Positions 43,020 to 50,879 of a stretch of 64,000 nt of DNA are shown here, in pieces. The stretch is from Syntrophales bacterium (GTDB lineage: Bacteria > Desulfobacterota > Syntrophia > Syntrophales > UBA8958). How positions within the stretch are numbered: position 1 is the first letter of the stretch; each line of letters begins with the position of its first letter. The stretch spans positions 173,566 to 237,565 of the forward strand of contig JAOAFE010000003.1 of assembly GCA_026416455.1 (NCBI GenBank), read 5' to 3'. The translations under genes and the position numbers were made by a program. The notes under the pieces are model-generated. The model worked only from the letters and a program-made list of their open reading frames with translations. It did no database searches and was not told where the DNA came from.

Positions 43020-43770
43020 TTATGCCGCGAGACCTTAAATAGGCTTTTACTTCTCCTATGCGGAAGGTACGAAAATGAAAAACCGATGCGGCCAAGAGAA
43101 TCGAAGCGCCACCTTCTACTACGGCTTCATAGAAGTGGCTTAACTTGCCGGCTCCCCCGGACGCCACAACCGGCACAGAGACCACAGAAGTTATGGCTTT
43201 TATAAATGCCAGATCGTATCCGGAAAGAGAACCATCACCATCCATGCTCGTGGGTAGAATGACCCCGGCCCCTAATTCTTCTACCCTACGGGCCCATTCA
43301 ACAGCGTCTTTGCCGACCGGTTTCGTACCGCCGTTTACGACCAGCTCAAAACCTGACGGCATGTGAGGATTTCTCCTAGCATCTATAGCTACAGTTATCC
43401 TTTGGGAACCAAAGTGCTTTGCCGCTTCCTTAACTAACTCCGGGTTCTTGACGGCCGCACTGTTCATAGAAATTTTACTTGCCCCCGTTTTAAAGAGAAG
43501 CTCCATATCCTCTAGGCTAACAATACCTCCTCCCACGGTAAGGGGGATAGAGATCGCATCGGCTACATTTTTTACCCATTCTAGCCGAGTTTTCCGGTTT
43601 TCCAGGGTGGCGGCAATATCCAGCATGGCCAATTCGTCGGCTCCTTCTCGTTCGTAAAAAACAGCATTTTCTACGGGATCTCCCGCATCGCGCAGATTTA
43701 CAAAGTGTACTCCCTTAACAACCCGCCCATCCTTCATATCGAGACAAGGCATTATCTTTATTTTTTCCAT
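43006..43770 (-). CDS. hisF: HisF-like imidazole glycerol-phosphate synthase cyclase subunit
   Basis: The protein of about 254 aa starts at ATG 43770 (GGGAGG upstream). The TIM barrel has catalytic Asp in PCLDMKDGRVVKG and VAIDARR, TSMDGDGS, and the phosphate sites VGGGI and ASGGAGK, AASVFHF. HisF joins ammonia and PRFAR in histidine synthesis together with HisH. No other his gene is nearby. Glu of the HisF gate (GAGEIL in typical proteins) is Val here (GAGVIL), and Arg5 is Lys. It may be the ordinary enzyme or a paralog paired with a sugar-modifying amidotransferase. Confidence 0.8.
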   Translation of the reverse strand: MEKIKIMPCLDMKDGRVVKGVHFVNLRDAGDPVENAVFYEREGADELAMLDIAATLENRKTRLEWVKNVADAISIPLTVGGGIVSLEDMELLFKTGASKISMNSAAVKNPELVKEAAKHFGSQRITVAIDARRNPHMPSGFELVVNGGTKPVGKDAVEWARRVEELGAGVILPTSMDGDGSLSGYDLAFIKAITSVVSVPVVASGGAGKLSHFYEAVVEGGASILLAASVFHFRTFRIGEVKAYLRSRGINVQL

Positions 43771-43847
43771 CTTTGCCTCCCAGGTTATTTTTTTTCTCAT
43801 ACCATGTTTTTCTTTTTTAGAGGGGGGAGAAATTTTTGACTGAATGC

Positions 43848-43874
43848 TTGACTGTTTTTATTAATTACTATATT
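43848..43874 (+). promoter_or_regulatory. Possible promoter of the liv operon
   Basis: TTGACT (43848-43853) and TATATT (43869-43874) in an AT-rich gap, with a short 15-nt spacer. The livK-type gene starts about 40 nt downstream behind AAGGGGGG. Confidence 0.4.
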
Positions 43875-43913
43875 CAATATTTACCTGAATGAAAAATTTC
43901 AAAAGGGGGGCAT

Positions 43914-45140
43914 ATGAAGGGAAGGAATTTTTTACAAATCAGGTATCTGTGGCTCTTTTTGCTTTCTTTTGGAATAATCCTATCAACGTCTGATCTGGCA
44001 TTTTCTACCAAATGGGATGGTACCATCTATTTCGGCTATACTGGGCCTTTGAGCGGTGGTGCGGCAAAGTATGGTAATAACTGTTTGACGGGGATGAAAG
44101 TGGCCGTCGATGATGTGAATGCCGCAGGGGGGATCAATATCGGGGGCAAGAAATACGAGCTCAAACTCGTCTATTATGATGACATGTACAAGCCTGCTAA
44201 TACGGTGGCAAACGCACGTCGTATGCTCATGGCTGAAAAACCAGTACTCATCGTATGTCCCCATGCGGGCGGTATTCTTGCCTTGGAAAAGATTAACGAA
44301 AAAGAGGGGTTTCTCATTGGCGGATATACCACTAATGTCGCGATCATTAGTCAGGGTAATAAACTGGTTTTCATGGTACCTCCCAGGGCAGATTTGGCCT
44401 ATGGAGTTGAAATGCTCAAGAAGGCCTTTTCGTTTGGCAAGAGGCTTGCTCATTTAACAGGGAGCCATGAAGCAGGTGTGGCGTGGAAGGAACTGGCAGG
44501 GGCCAATTGGAAGAAGTTGGGAGGGGAAGAGGTGGCAGCGGAGAGTGTAAATTACAGTGCCGTTACGGATTTCTTTCCCTATCTAACGAAAATACTTCAA
44601 GCCAAGCCTGACGTGATAAACCTTTACGGTCCCTCGGAACCGGCGGCGATGATTGTTAATCAGGCGCGCCAGTTGGGTTACAAAGGAGGATTCCTCATGG
44701 GGGACCAGTGTAAGTTAGATGAAATGGCGAAGGTGGCCAGTATGGCCAATCTAAACAATTCTGTCGGGGTATGTCCTTTTGAACTTCGTCCTTTGGCCAT
44801 TGCCAAAGCCTTTGGCAAAAGACTGCATGACATGTATGGAAAAGATTACGTGCCCACTTTTGAGGCGGCGGCTCATTATGAGGTTGTGTGGATAATGGTA
44901 AAGGCGATGGAGAAAGCCCAAGTCAAAGATGATCCTCACGCCATATTCAAGAGGTTCAACGATGTATTGCCCGTCGGTAAGTATGCCAACACCCTTCGCG
45001 ACGGGTTAGGACCTAACGGCGAGCTCCTCGGGGTCACGTTTGCGATAATGGTCCAGGATAACAACTATTCCAAACCCATACCTTTAGTCTGGGGCCAGGA
45101 TCTTTACCCTCCGGGAAAGAAATCGGCCTGGAAAGATTAA
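43914..45140 (+). CDS. Branched-chain amino acid-type ABC transporter substrate-binding protein
   Basis: The 408-aa protein has an N-terminal signal peptide (hydrophobic LWLFLLSFGIILSTS then cleavage near AFS). The mature part is a Leu/Ile/Val-binding protein fold: IYFGYTGPLSGGAAKYGN, GMKVAVDDVNAAGGINIGGK, and LVYYDDMYKPANTVANARRM. No lipobox is present, so it is probably periplasmic. It heads the livHMGF-like set. The ligand may be an amino acid or an aromatic or short acid, as in many Desulfobacterota paralogs. Confidence 0.88.
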   Translation: MKGRNFLQIRYLWLFLLSFGIILSTSDLAFSTKWDGTIYFGYTGPLSGGAAKYGNNCLTGMKVAVDDVNAAGGINIGGKKYELKLVYYDDMYKPANTVANARRMLMAEKPVLIVCPHAGGILALEKINEKEGFLIGGYTTNVAIISQGNKLVFMVPPRADLAYGVEMLKKAFSFGKRLAHLTGSHEAGVAWKELAGANWKKLGGEEVAAESVNYSAVTDFFPYLTKILQAKPDVINLYGPSEPAAMIVNQARQLGYKGGFLMGDQCKLDEMAKVASMANLNNSVGVCPFELRPLAIAKAFGKRLHDMYGKDYVPTFEAAAHYEVVWIMVKAMEKAQVKDDPHAIFKRFNDVLPVGKYANTLRDGLGPNGELLGVTFAIMVQDNNYSKPIPLVWGQDLYPPGKKSAWKD

Positions 45141-45159
45141 CGAGATGACCTGACCTGTA

Positions 45160-45188
45160 CCCGAGGCTACTCTTGAGAGAGCCTCGGG
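45160..45188 (+). promoter_or_regulatory. Stem-loop between the binding-protein and permease genes
   Basis: CCCGAGGCT / AGCCTCGGG is a perfect 9-bp stem with an 11-nt loop and no immediate U-run. Such hairpins often stabilise the upstream mRNA or partly stop transcription so that the binding protein is made in excess of the membrane subunits. Confidence 0.6.
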
Positions 45189-45220
45189 CTTATCCTTAAA
45201 TTTTTAAGGAGGGGGGATTC

Positions 45221-46084
45221 GTGGATCTTCTGTTTCAGCAAACGTTGAACGGTATTATGGTGGGTAGTGTCTATGCCTTGGTGGCTCTGGGTCTTACTTT
45301 GGAGTACGGGATACTCCATATTCCCAACTTTGCCCACGGCGTCCTCTACACCTTAGGGGCATATTTGACATTTCTTGCCGTCGCGGCTCTTGGTTACAAC
45401 TATTGGCTTGCGATGGCGTGCGCCATGTTGGTCTTGGCCGTTATGGGCATTGTGATCGATCGGTTAGTTTATCAGCCTCTGATTGCGGCCCCCCATCTCA
45501 ATTCCTTTATTGCCGCCATCGGCCTCATCTACATATTTAAAGCCGGCATGCTTATCATTTGGGGTCCGGACTTTAAGAGATTTCCACCGATCAATGAGGA
45601 GGTAATCAACTTTTTTGGGGCCACGGTTACAATTCAGAGGATTATTATTGTTTTAGTCACGGCGGTCCTCATAGTTTTGCTCAACCTATTTATAAAAAAG
45701 ACCATGGCCGGCATGTCTATAGAGGCTTTGGCCCAAGATCGAGAAGGGGCACTACTGGCTGGTATTAACGTCAAGAGAGTTGAAACAATGGTGTTTGCTG
45801 TCGGGTCAGCCATGGCGGCGGTGGCAGCGGCCCTCATTTCTCCCATATTCCTCGTATACAACACCATGGGTGATGCAGTCATTCTCAAGGCCTTCGTTAT
45901 CATTATTTTGGGAGGTATGGGTAGCATTCCCGGCGCCGTCATTGGCGGGTATATAATCGGGTTGATAGAAAGCTTAGGTGGTGCCTATTTAAGTACCGAC
46001 TATAACGAGATTGTGGCTTTTGCCATTCTTATCGGCGTGCTGGCCGTAAAACCAACTGGATTATTCGGAACGAGGGCGCACTGA
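45221..46084 (+). CDS. livH: Branched-chain amino acid-type ABC transporter permease LivH
   Basis: This 287-aa membrane protein has about eight helices. LNGIMVGSVYALVALGLTLEYGIL, PNFAHGVLYTLGAYL, MSIEALAQDREGALLAGINV and ILGGMGSIPGAVIGGY are LivH signatures. The GTG start has AGGAGGGG upstream. It is followed by livM with a 1-nt overlap. It forms half of the inner-membrane channel of the ABC importer. Confidence 0.9.
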   Translation: MDLLFQQTLNGIMVGSVYALVALGLTLEYGILHIPNFAHGVLYTLGAYLTFLAVAALGYNYWLAMACAMLVLAVMGIVIDRLVYQPLIAAPHLNSFIAAIGLIYIFKAGMLIIWGPDFKRFPPINEEVINFFGATVTIQRIIIVLVTAVLIVLLNLFIKKTMAGMSIEALAQDREGALLAGINVKRVETMVFAVGSAMAAVAAALISPIFLVYNTMGDAVILKAFVIIILGGMGSIPGAVIGGYIIGLIESLGGAYLSTDYNEIVAFAILIGVLAVKPTGLFGTRAH

Positions 46085-47067
46085 TGAATACCCTATTAAA
46101 ACTATTATCCAACAGATGGACCTTAGGTTTAATCGTTATTGCTTTGGTTTGCCTCGTGCCCATTGTGATCACGAGTAAATATTGGATGCATGTTTTCATC
46201 CTCATATTGATCTGGTCGATTGCCGCCCTTTCGCTCAATCTTATAATGGGATACACGGGACAGGCAAATTTAGCGCACGGAGGATTTTTTGGAATCGGGG
46301 CGTATGCTACGGCTCTCTTAATGCTGAAATTGAACTTGGGTTTCTGGCCCGCCCTCTTACTTGCGGCCCTTATTACGTCAGTGGTCGGATTTTTGATTGG
46401 CCTTCCCACTTTAAGAACGAAAGGATCCTACTTTGCCATCGGCACTTTATGTTTTAACGTGATAGTGTTCATCGCTGCCGAAAGGTGGGAATCTCTGACG
46501 GGTGGGGCTAGAGGCGTCATAGGGATTCCTCCTCCCTCCCCCATTTCACTGCCCTTTGGCATCGTAGTGAAATTTTCTACTTTATCGGGAATGTTCTACC
46601 TGTCCTTTTTCCTGTTGCTTGTCACCTTGTTTATCAAATATCGGATCGTCCATTCCTTGGTGGGAAGGAGTTTTATGGCGGTGAGAGAAAGCGAAGATTT
46701 GACCAGTTCCATCGGTATTGATACTATGAAGACGAAGATTATATCCTTTGTGACCAGCGTTTTTATCGTCAGTCTCTCAGGTAGTCTATATGCTGTTTAC
46801 ATCGGCTTTCTGGATCCAGAGATAGCCAGTCACCACGTAACATTCGAAGTCCTCCTCTTTGTTGTGCTCGGTGGTATAGGGACCATCGCGGGACCTATAA
46901 TTGGGACCATCATCGTTACCCTCCTCGGTGAAATGTTGCACTTTTTAGAAGCCTTTCGTCTTGTTGCGTACGGACTGGTGCTCGTATTGGTTATTATTTT
47001 TATGCCTCAAGGTCTCATGGGAGGGATAAGAAGTCTGCAGCAGAAAATAGCGGCAAGGGATATGTGA
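46084..47067 (+). CDS. livM: Branched-chain amino acid-type ABC transporter permease LivM
   Basis: This 327-aa membrane protein has nine to ten helices. SLNLIMGYTGQANLAHGGFFGIGAY and GLPTLRTKGSYFAIGTLCFN are LivM signatures, with the EAA-like cytoplasmic loop FMAVRESEDLTSSIGID that contacts the ATPase. It overlaps livH by one base and sits two bases before livG. It is the second half of the importer channel. Confidence 0.9.
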   Translation: MNTLLKLLSNRWTLGLIVIALVCLVPIVITSKYWMHVFILILIWSIAALSLNLIMGYTGQANLAHGGFFGIGAYATALLMLKLNLGFWPALLLAALITSVVGFLIGLPTLRTKGSYFAIGTLCFNVIVFIAAERWESLTGGARGVIGIPPPSPISLPFGIVVKFSTLSGMFYLSFFLLLVTLFIKYRIVHSLVGRSFMAVRESEDLTSSIGIDTMKTKIISFVTSVFIVSLSGSLYAVYIGFLDPEIASHHVTFEVLLFVVLGGIGTIAGPIIGTIIVTLLGEMLHFLEAFRLVAYGLVLVLVIIFMPQGLMGGIRSLQQKIAARDM

Positions 47068-47068
47068 T

Positions 47069-47830
47069 ATGCTGGAAGTGAAGAACCTTTCGAAACATTT
47101 CGGCGGATTAAGGGCGGTAGACGAACTCTCTTTCAAAGTGGAAAAGGGAGATATTCTCAGCATCATTGGACCTAACGGTTCGGGAAAATCCACCGTTTTC
47201 AATCTCATTACCGGTTTTCATGAGCCCACGGAGGGGCGAGTGCTCTACCTGGGAGAAGATATAACGGGTCTGAAGCCGCATGTAATAGCCCGCAAGGGCA
47301 TTGCCCGCACCTTTCAGCACACAACCATATACTTGCAAAACACAGTGCAGGGGAACCTCATTATCGCCCATCGATTGAGAACAAATACCGGTATCCTCGG
47401 CGCAATATTTCGCACGTCCCGTCATCGACAAGATGAGAAACAGTGTCTGGAGAAAGCAGAAGCGACAGCCGATTTCATCGGTCTTTATAGCAAACGGTTG
47501 TTACCCGCATCGTTGCTCTCCCAGGAGGAGCAAAAAAGACTTGCCATTGGAATTGCCATAGCGACTGAACCCCAACTTTTACTACTCGACGAGCCCATGG
47601 GGGGAGTAACGGATAAAGAAATGGGTCCCCTTATGGCTTTGATCAAAAAAATTAACGAGCAGGGTGTCACCATATGTCTAATTGAGCACAAAATGGGTGT
47701 GGTAATGAGCATTTCGAACCGCGTGATTGTGCTCAATTACGGGAGAAAGATTGCCGAAGGACTGCCGGAGAATGTGGCCAAAAGTAAAGATGTCATCGAG
47801 GCGTATTTAGGAGAGGACTATCATGCTTAA
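47069..47830 (+). CDS. livG: ABC transporter ATPase LivG, with atypical signature motif
   Basis: The 253-aa ATPase has Walker A IIGPNGSGKSTVFNLITG, Q-loop FQHTTIY, Walker B LLLLDEPMGG and H-loop LIEHKMGVV. The ABC signature is LLSQEEQKRLAIG, so the conserved Gly of LSxGx is Glu. The LivG-type 'RTFQ' and C-terminal YLGED are present. The stop overlaps livF by 8 nt. It powers import with LivF. Because LivF has a normal signature, one of the two ATP sites may be degenerate. Confidence 0.88.
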   Translation: MLEVKNLSKHFGGLRAVDELSFKVEKGDILSIIGPNGSGKSTVFNLITGFHEPTEGRVLYLGEDITGLKPHVIARKGIARTFQHTTIYLQNTVQGNLIIAHRLRTNTGILGAIFRTSRHRQDEKQCLEKAEATADFIGLYSKRLLPASLLSQEEQKRLAIGIAIATEPQLLLLDEPMGGVTDKEMGPLMALIKKINEQGVTICLIEHKMGVVMSISNRVIVLNYGRKIAEGLPENVAKSKDVIEAYLGEDYHA

Positions 47831-48530
47831 GGTCAAGGATCTAAACGTCTACTACGGTACGGCGCACGTATTAGAAGAAGTTTCTCTAGAGGTGGAGGAG
47901 CGAGAAATGGTGGCCGTATTGGGTGCCAATGGTGCGGGTAAAAGTACGTTGCTCAAGACCATCTCCGGGTTAGTACGTCCTCAATCAGGTAGCATCGAGT
48001 TCCAAGGGCGGGATATCACCCTTTTGAGGCCAGACGAAATAGTGGCTCTCGGTATTACTCAGTGTCCCGAAGGGCGACATTTGTTTCCCGAGATGTCGGT
48101 TTACAAGAACCTGCTGGTCGGGGCCTACATTTTTCGTCGGGACAAGAACAAGATAGCCAGGCTTCTTTCGAGTGTCTATGAAATTTTTCCCATTTTGCGG
48201 GAAAGAAAAGAACAAATGGCAGGCACTTTAAGTGGTGGTGAGCAGCAGATGCTGGCAATTGCGAGGGCTCTTATGTCGGAACCAAAGTTACTCATGTTGG
48301 ATGAAATGTCCCTCGGCCTGGCCCCGAAGGTAGTTGAAAATCTGTTTAAGATTATTCAAGAGATAAATGGTCGAGGAATTACGATTATCCTTGTTGAGCA
48401 GAACGCCGCCAAAGCCCTAGCAACCTCGAAACGGGTTTATGTCATGGAGTCAGGTAAGATTGCCGTAGCGGGGGATAGTCTTGATTTGTCAAAGGATCCC
48501 AAGATAAGGTCTGCTTATTTGGGGATATAA
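47823..48530 (+). CDS. livF: ABC transporter ATPase LivF
   Basis: The 235-aa ATPase has Walker A VLGANGAGKSTLLKTISG, a canonical signature TLSGGEQQMLAIARAL, Walker B LLMLDEMSLGLAP and H-loop LVEQNAAKAL. The ITQCPEGRHLFPEMSV segment is diagnostic of LivF. It is the last gene of the transporter operon. A perfect inverted repeat lies between it and the convergent esterase gene. Confidence 0.92.
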   Translation: MLKVKDLNVYYGTAHVLEEVSLEVEEREMVAVLGANGAGKSTLLKTISGLVRPQSGSIEFQGRDITLLRPDEIVALGITQCPEGRHLFPEMSVYKNLLVGAYIFRRDKNKIARLLSSVYEIFPILRERKEQMAGTLSGGEQQMLAIARALMSEPKLLMLDEMSLGLAPKVVENLFKIIQEINGRGITIILVEQNAAKALATSKRVYVMESGKIAVAGDSLDLSKDPKIRSAYLGI

Positions 48531-48544
48531 GCAGCATATTTTCC

Positions 48545-48585
48545 TTTTGTGGCCGCAGCCCTCTAATCTGACTGCGGCCACAAAA
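48545..48585. repeat. Perfect inverted repeat between convergent genes
   Basis: TTTTGTGGCCGCAG / CTGCGGCCACAAAA is a 14-bp perfect stem with a 13-nt loop, placed between the livF and esterase stop codons. Neither strand has a U-run after the stem, so it is a likely 3' end structure for both transcripts rather than a classic intrinsic terminator. Confidence 0.7.
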
Positions 48586-48591
48586 GACGCT

Positions 48592-50337
48592 TTATTTCCT
48601 CATGCGATAACGACTATTATCCCAAAATGGTTTTATTTCTTGGTAACGAGGCTCTTTTTTGAGGGCCTCTTCGATCATGCCTTCCGTTAGCTCCTGAGTA
48701 CTCATGGAAATCATTGCTTTATCGAGCGTGGCATCGAAGAGGATGGTTTTAGGTCCGTTCGCATCGTTTGACCAAGGCAACCATTTGGGCAAATTATCAC
48801 CCGAGCGATTTGGGTCTCCCGTCTGGACAAAGTTTGCCCAGTAACTCATCATCGCCTGGGATAAAGCCGTCCTTCCCGGGCGATTCTTTTCGTTGAATAC
48901 GAGCGCCCCTAAAGAGGCTTTTTCAGTGCCGAAAACAAAATCAATTTCCATCGCATGGCACGCCCCGAGGATTATATTAAGGGGAGGGGGAATTACATTA
49001 TTTTTCTCTCCTCCCGCACCCCACAGAAATTCGTAAGCATAAATGGCTGGCTGATCTCTATGGTTACGAAAGGCTCTCGCCAGGTAGTCCACGGCCATTA
49101 CTTTCCAACCCGCACTCTGATATTTGGCTACGAGTTCGTAGAGCTCCATCTTCGCTCGGTCTGTAAGGAGGGAATTGTCTTGACGCCAGGCGGCGAAGGG
49201 AGGTTCCGCGCGGAGAAAAATTTTAGCCTCTTCTTTGTTCGTACCGAGAATGATGGGAACTTTACTGTAGCTCCCCTTTTCTATGGCTCCGTAGAAATCT
49301 TTCGGTAATACATAACCATCAGCAAAACACTGAGGAAATCTGATCATGCCACCCGCTTTCCCCTCCGGATGCCATTCAAGAAAATCCTGGGCTGACTTGG
49401 TTCGGAGGTAAGATTCCACTTCTTTCAGCGGCATGGCCTTCAAGACTTCATCTGCAGTCTTCTCGTCTTTTGCCTTTCCGTCCTTAACGAGCATTTTTAT
49501 AAGCAGACCGTTCACGTAGTTCGTTCCTTCTTCCGCTCGAGCTATGCGTACCACGCCGCTCTGAGAAATGGCCTTCTGAAAAAGCCCTCGAGCAAGGGGT
49601 GAAGTGATGAGCTTAAGTACGTTTTGACCACCAGCCGATTCTCCCGCAATGGTAATGTTATTGGGATCACCACCGAAACGGCTAATGTTAGCCTTTATCC
49701 ATTTAAGGGCGGCAATTTGGTCAAGGAGAGCAAAGTTACCCGAATCGTTTTCCGGATTACCGTTTTTCAATGCGGGGTGATTCAGAAACCCCATGGGACC
49801 TAAGCGATAGTTAAACGTAACTACGACCATTTTCCCTCGACTCGCCAGATGTGCTCCCGACAAAACGGACAGAGGTGGCCATTGGATGCTGTTCCCGCCA
49901 CCGTGAATCCAGAAAAAGACGGGCAGATTGCCGTTAGTGCCTTTGGGAGCCCAGATATTTAGGTAAAGACAATCTTCGTTTCCCATTATGACTTGGGGTG
50001 TGGCCGGGTTGCGATCATGGTCAACGTACTGTGGGCACAGAGGGCAAAAAGTGTCTGCCTTCAATAAAGACACACGTTTTTCAGGTGCCTGAGGAGGCCT
50101 CCATCGTAAATCTTTTATCGGTGGACGTGCATAGGGAATGCCTTTCCAGACGATCGTGCCCGTTGCCGGTTCTTCAGTACCCAACACAGGTCCCTCGGTA
50201 GTTTCGACCAGCGGGGTTACTTCTACTTTTTTAACCGTCGCCTGTTCGAGGGCTCCGCACCCCATAAACAGGGTAAAGACCCCTGCTATGATAAAAATTA
50301 CGGCCCAATTAGATCTAAAATCAGTTCTTCTTCCCAT
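48592..50337 (-). CDS. Carboxylesterase type B lipoprotein
   Basis: The 581-aa alpha/beta hydrolase has a signal with lipobox (FTLFMGCGA) at residues 18-27, so it is probably a lipoprotein. The catalytic Ser is in TIAGESAGGQNVLKL, the acid in LGTNKEEAKIF, the His in LGACHAMEIDFVFG. The oxyanion loop is WIHGGGN. The C-terminal segment carries the usual SQAMMSYWANFVQTGDPNRSG. It hydrolyses carboxyl esters of unknown type in the envelope. The ATG is close to the upstream 540-nt region that holds the activase pseudogene. Confidence 0.9.
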   Translation of the reverse strand: MGRRTDFRSNWAVIFIIAGVFTLFMGCGALEQATVKKVEVTPLVETTEGPVLGTEEPATGTIVWKGIPYARPPIKDLRWRPPQAPEKRVSLLKADTFCPLCPQYVDHDRNPATPQVIMGNEDCLYLNIWAPKGTNGNLPVFFWIHGGGNSIQWPPLSVLSGAHLASRGKMVVVTFNYRLGPMGFLNHPALKNGNPENDSGNFALLDQIAALKWIKANISRFGGDPNNITIAGESAGGQNVLKLITSPLARGLFQKAISQSGVVRIARAEEGTNYVNGLLIKMLVKDGKAKDEKTADEVLKAMPLKEVESYLRTKSAQDFLEWHPEGKAGGMIRFPQCFADGYVLPKDFYGAIEKGSYSKVPIILGTNKEEAKIFLRAEPPFAAWRQDNSLLTDRAKMELYELVAKYQSAGWKVMAVDYLARAFRNHRDQPAIYAYEFLWGAGGEKNNVIPPPLNIILGACHAMEIDFVFGTEKASLGALVFNEKNRPGRTALSQAMMSYWANFVQTGDPNRSGDNLPKWLPWSNDANGPKTILFDATLDKAMISMSTQELTEGMIEEALKKEPRYQEIKPFWDNSRYRMRK

Positions 50338-50393
50338 TCTCTCTCTCCCCCCTATGTTAAATTTTCAACTTCTAATCGACACTAGGATCCCTT

Positions 50394-50855
50394 TTATTCC
50401 GCTAAAGACTTAATCATATTATTTTTGTTGTCGTCAGGCGCCCTCGTTCCTTCCATGGGGTAAGAGCGACCTAACTGCTCACATTTTCCCGTCCCTCCTT
50501 CATGATAGGGGAGGACGGATATTTTTATTTATCTTAAGCCTTTCCATCAGGTCAACTATGAAAAGTATATGTTCTTCGGAGTCGTTGAAGTCGGCTATTA
50601 GAGGGACGCAAAGCCAGATGTCGAATTTGAGGGCGGCTCTTTCTAAATTTGCCAAAAGAAGTTTATTGTCCACGCCCGTCGTCAAACGATGCCTCTCTTA
50701 ATCTAGGTGCTTTAAGTCAAAGAGGGCCAGGTCTTAAAATAGTCGAGAATTTTCTCCATGACTGGCTCTTTGTATACCACATTGAATTGAATGTGATGTA
50801 TTTTAAGAACTCTCCACGTTTTCAAGTAGCTTATAAAAACAGGCTTCAAATCCTC
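50394..50855 (-). pseudogene. 5'-truncated, frameshifted glycyl-radical activase (PflA-like)
   Basis: On the minus strand several frames join to give a PflA-like C-terminal half. The pieces in order are KIHHIQFN and VMEKILDYF, then (frameshift) DLALFDLKHLD, then TTGVDNKLLLANLERAAL and PLIADFNDSEEHI, then (frameshift after KINKN) LPYHEGGTGKCEQLGRSYP ending at TAA 50394. At least two frameshifts and an internal stop inactivate it. The N-terminal radical-SAM CxxxCxxC part is absent; similarity fades near 50855, 25 nt before the antiporter operon's stop at 50880. Between 50338 and 50394 nothing else is seen. The reading was done by eye but is consistent over about 150 residues. Confidence 0.75.
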
Positions 50856-50879
50856 TGGATTTTTTTACCCCCCGCTTTA

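Noticed and set aside
48545..48585. Hairpin between livF and esterase as a bidirectional intrinsic terminator
   Set aside because: The stem is perfect but no U-run follows on either strand; recorded as an inverted repeat only.
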